A DNA stretch of 64,000 nucleotides from Microcella alkalica (GTDB taxonomy: Bacteria > Actinomycetota > Actinomycetes > Actinomycetales > Microbacteriaceae). This document shows positions 62,055 through 64,000 of this stretch, in pieces. Position numbers and translations under genes: made by a program. The stretch spans positions 434,001 through 498,000 of the forward strand of contig NZ_JABUKC010000003.1 of NCBI RefSeq assembly GCF_014595885.1. Reading direction: 5' to 3'. A model generated the notes under the pieces. It did not search any database, was not told where the DNA came from, and saw only the letters and a list, made by a program, of their open reading frames with translations. The stretch's first letter is position 1; the number at the start of each line of letters is the position of its first letter.

Positions 62055-64000
62055 CTACAGCGTCGGCACGTCCTCCATGCGGTCGACCGTGAGGCCGTCG
62101 CCCTCGACGTCGACGCGCACGACGTCGCCGTCGGCGATCTCGCCGGCGATGAGGGCGCGGGCGAGGCGGTCGTCGATCTCGTGCTGCATGAGCCGGCGCA
62201 GCGGGCGCGCGCCGTAGATCGGGTCGTACCCGCGCTCGGCGAGCCAGGTGCGCGCGCTCGGCGTGACGGCCAGCTGCAGGCGGCGGTCGGCGAGCCGACG
62301 CTCGAGGCGGTCGATCTGCAGCGAGACGATCTGCCCGAGGTCGTCGGTCGACAGCGGCGAGAACACGACGATGTCGTCGAGCCGGTTCACGAACTCGGGC
62401 TTGAAGGCCTGCCGCACGATGTCGTTGACGCCGCGCACCTTGGCGTCCCAGTCGAGGCTCGGGTCGATGAGCAGCTGCGAGCCGAGGTTCGAGGTGAGGA
62501 TCAGGATCGTGTTGCGGAAGTCGACCGTGCGCCCCTGCCCGTCGGTCAGGCGCCCGTCGTCGAGCACCTGCAGCAGCAGGTCGAAGACCTCGGGGTGCGC
62601 CTTCTCGACCTCGTCGAGCAGGATCACCGAGTAGGGGCGCCGCCGCACCGCCTCGGTCAGCTGGCCGCCCTGCTCGTAGCCGACGTAGCCGGGAGGGGCG
62701 CCGATGAGCCGCGAGACGCTGAACTTCTCGCCGTACTCGCTCATGTCGATGCGCACCATCGACTTCTCGTCGTCGAACAGGTAGTCGGCGAGCGCCTTCG
62801 CGAGCTCGGTCTTGCCGACGCCGGTCGGGCCGAGGAACAGGAAGCTGCCCGTCGGCCGGTCGGGATCGCTGATGCCGGCGCGCGTGCGCCGCACCGCCTC
62901 GCTCACGGCGACCACAGCATCCTTCTGCCCGATGATGCGCTTGCCGAGCTCGGCCTCCAGGGTCAGCAGCTTCTCCGTCTCGCCCTGCGTGAGCTTGTCG
63001 ACGGGGATGCCCGTCCAGGCGGCTACGACGGCGGCGATGTCCTCGTCCGTCACCTGGTCGTTGACCATGCGCGGGCCGGCCTCGACGGTCTCGGCCTCGG
63101 CGAGCGCCGTCTCGATGCTCGGAATCACCTCGTAGTTGAGCTTCGACGCCTCCTCATAGCGGCCCTCGCGCATGGCGCGGTCGAGCGAGATGCGGGCGTC
63201 GTTGAGGCGCGTCTTGAGGTCGCCGACCGCGGTCAGGCTCGACTTCTCGGCCGCCCAGCGGCGCTCGAGGGCATCCCGCTGCTCGGTCTTCTCCTTGAGC
63301 TCGTCGCGCAGCTTCGCCAGGCGCGCCTTGCTCGCGTCGTCCTTCTCCTTCTTGAGCGCGAGCTCTTCGATCTCGAGGCGCGTCACGGCGCGCTTGAGCT
63401 CGTCGAGCTCGACCGGGCTCGACTCGATCTCCATCTTGAGGCGGCTGGCGGCCTCGTCGACGAGGTCGATCGCCTTGTCGGGCAGCTGACGGCTGGTGAT
63501 GTAGCGATTGCTGAGGGATGCCGCGGCGACGAGGGCGCTGTCGGCGATCGCGACCTTGTGGTGGGCCTCGTAGCGCTCCTTGAGGCCGCGGAGGATGGCG
63601 ACCGTGTCCTCCACGCTCGGCTCGCCGACGAACACCTGCTGGAAGCGGCGCTCGAGCGCGGCATCCTTCTCGATGTACTCGCGGTACTCGTTGAGGGTCG
63701 TCGCGCCGATGAGGCGCAGCTCACCGCGGGCGAGCATGGGCTTGAGCATGTTCGCGGCCGCGACGCTGCCCTCGCCGCCGCCCGCGCCCATGAGGGTGTG
63801 CAGCTCGTCGATGAAGGTGATGACCTGCCCGTTCGACTCGTCGATCTCCTTGAGCACAGCCTTAAGGCGCTCCTCGAACTCGCCGCGGTACTTCGCACCG
63901 GCGACGAGGGCCGCGAGGTCGAGGCCGACGAGCTGCTTGTCCTTGAGCGAGTCGGGCACGTCGCCGGCGACGATGCGCTGGGCGAGCCCCTCGACGACGG
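62055..64000 (-). CDS. clpB: ATP-dependent chaperone ClpB, N-terminal part outside window
   Basis: Disaggregates stress-damaged proteins with the DnaK system. 648 residues are visible; the frame runs off the right edge just after the first Walker A. Present: rest of the first ATPase ([13 protein letters not shown], Walker B), the long coiled-coil middle domain ([10 protein letters not shown] to EEASKLNYE) that separates ClpB from ClpC/ClpA, and the second ATPase with [18 protein letters not shown] and the sensor-2 GARPLRR. Heat-shock control would lie outside the window. Confidence 0.97.
   Translation of the reverse strand, partial: VVEGLAQRIVAGDVPDSLKDKQLVGLDLAALVAGAKYRGEFEERLKAVLKEIDESNGQVITFIDELHTLMGAGGGEGSVAAANMLKPMLARGELRLIGATTLNEYREYIEKDAALERRFQQVFVGEPSVEDTVAILRGLKERYEAHHKVAIADSALVAAASLSNRYITSRQLPDKAIDLVDEAASRLKMEIESSPVELDELKRAVTRLEIEELALKKEKDDASKARLAKLRDELKEKTEQRDALERRWAAEKSSLTAVGDLKTRLNDARISLDRAMREGRYEEASKLNYEVIPSIETALAEAETVEAGPRMVNDQVTDEDIAAVVAAWTGIPVDKLTQGETEKLLTLEAELGKRIIGQKDAVVAVSEAVRRTRAGISDPDRPTGSFLFLGPTGVGKTELAKALADYLFDDEKSMVRIDMSEYGEKFSVSRLIGAPPGYVGYEQGGQLTEAVRRRPYSVILLDEVEKAHPEVFDLLLQVLDDGRLTDGQGRTVDFRNTILILTSNLGSQLLIDPSLDWDAKVRGVNDIVRQAFKPEFVNRLDDIVVFSPLSTDDLGQIVSLQIDRLERRLADRRLQLAVTPSARTWLAERGYDPIYGARPLRRLMQHEIDDRLARALIAGEIADGDVVRVDVEGDGLTVDRMEDVPTL

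Overview
The window is chromosomal DNA from a high-GC actinobacterium, most likely a member of the Microbacteriaceae (inference). The reasons are the very GC-rich codon use, the actinobacteria-specific DUF3073 protein next to purM/purF, the DUF3817, DUF6421 and septum_form-like proteins, GTG starts in about a third of genes, and many genes that appear to be transcribed without a 5' leader. No rRNA, tRNA, prophage, insertion sequence, CRISPR array or recognisable defence locus was found.

Layout. 0-2.6 kb: 3' part of a large secreted GH16 glucanase with Calx-beta and carbohydrate-binding modules. 2.6-5.1 kb: a repeat-bearing gap, two small membrane proteins, a flavin monooxygenase and DUF3073. 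5.2-20.8 kb: a purine biosynthesis region (purM, purF, purD, purC, purS, purQ, purL). It is interrupted by an M20 amidohydrolase, a sterol-carrier-like protein, a VOC protein, a coupled SGNH hydrolase/alpha-beta hydrolase/kinase operon, and a nucleotidyltransferase plus DUF3817 pair wedged between purQ and purL. 20.9-29.6 kb: a P-type ATPase, then two sodium:solute (acetate-type) symporters with their small partner subunits, arranged around a LytS/LytTR two-component system. 29.8-38.9 kb: a DMT exporter, chorismate mutase, a secreted acidic protein plus lipoprotein pair, a 16-cysteine copper-storage-like protein, a degenerate iron-redox-family protein, a glycosyltransferase, purA, and a TetR/MFS efflux pair with clear operators. 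39-45.8 kb: SpoU methyltransferase, a solitary DNA methyltransferase, a HAD phosphatase, a septum_form-like protein, pyrE, exonuclease III, DedA and an AEC transporter. 46-55.9 kb: DUF6421 plus SDR, a NarL-type two-component system followed by a NatAB-like ABC transporter, threonine aldolase, a DUF2975/XRE pair with tandem palindromic operators, a PGPGW protein and an LLM oxidoreductase. 55.9-56.6 kb: a 700-bp gene-free stretch of palindromes and an 8-bp tandem array. 56.6-64 kb: LysE exporter, a sugar ABC importer (two permeases and a binding protein, no ATPase) with a LacI-type operator, a zinc alcohol dehydrogenase, and clpB running off the right edge.

The most unusual observations are these. 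The GH16 catalytic domain sits inside a second carbohydrate-binding module, with the same 8-bp sequence at both junctions. Two dispersed intergenic repeat families are present (a 16-bp inverted arm pair present twice in opposite orientation, and a 74-bp element about 81% identical between copies). A perfect 25-bp inverted repeat abuts an 8-bp tandem array. A TANNNT box lies 6-8 nt before the start codon of about two dozen genes. The hexamer GGATGC/GCATCC is strongly over-represented. No complete new defence or mobile system is visible; the repeats and the nested glucanase are the best candidates for undescribed biology.
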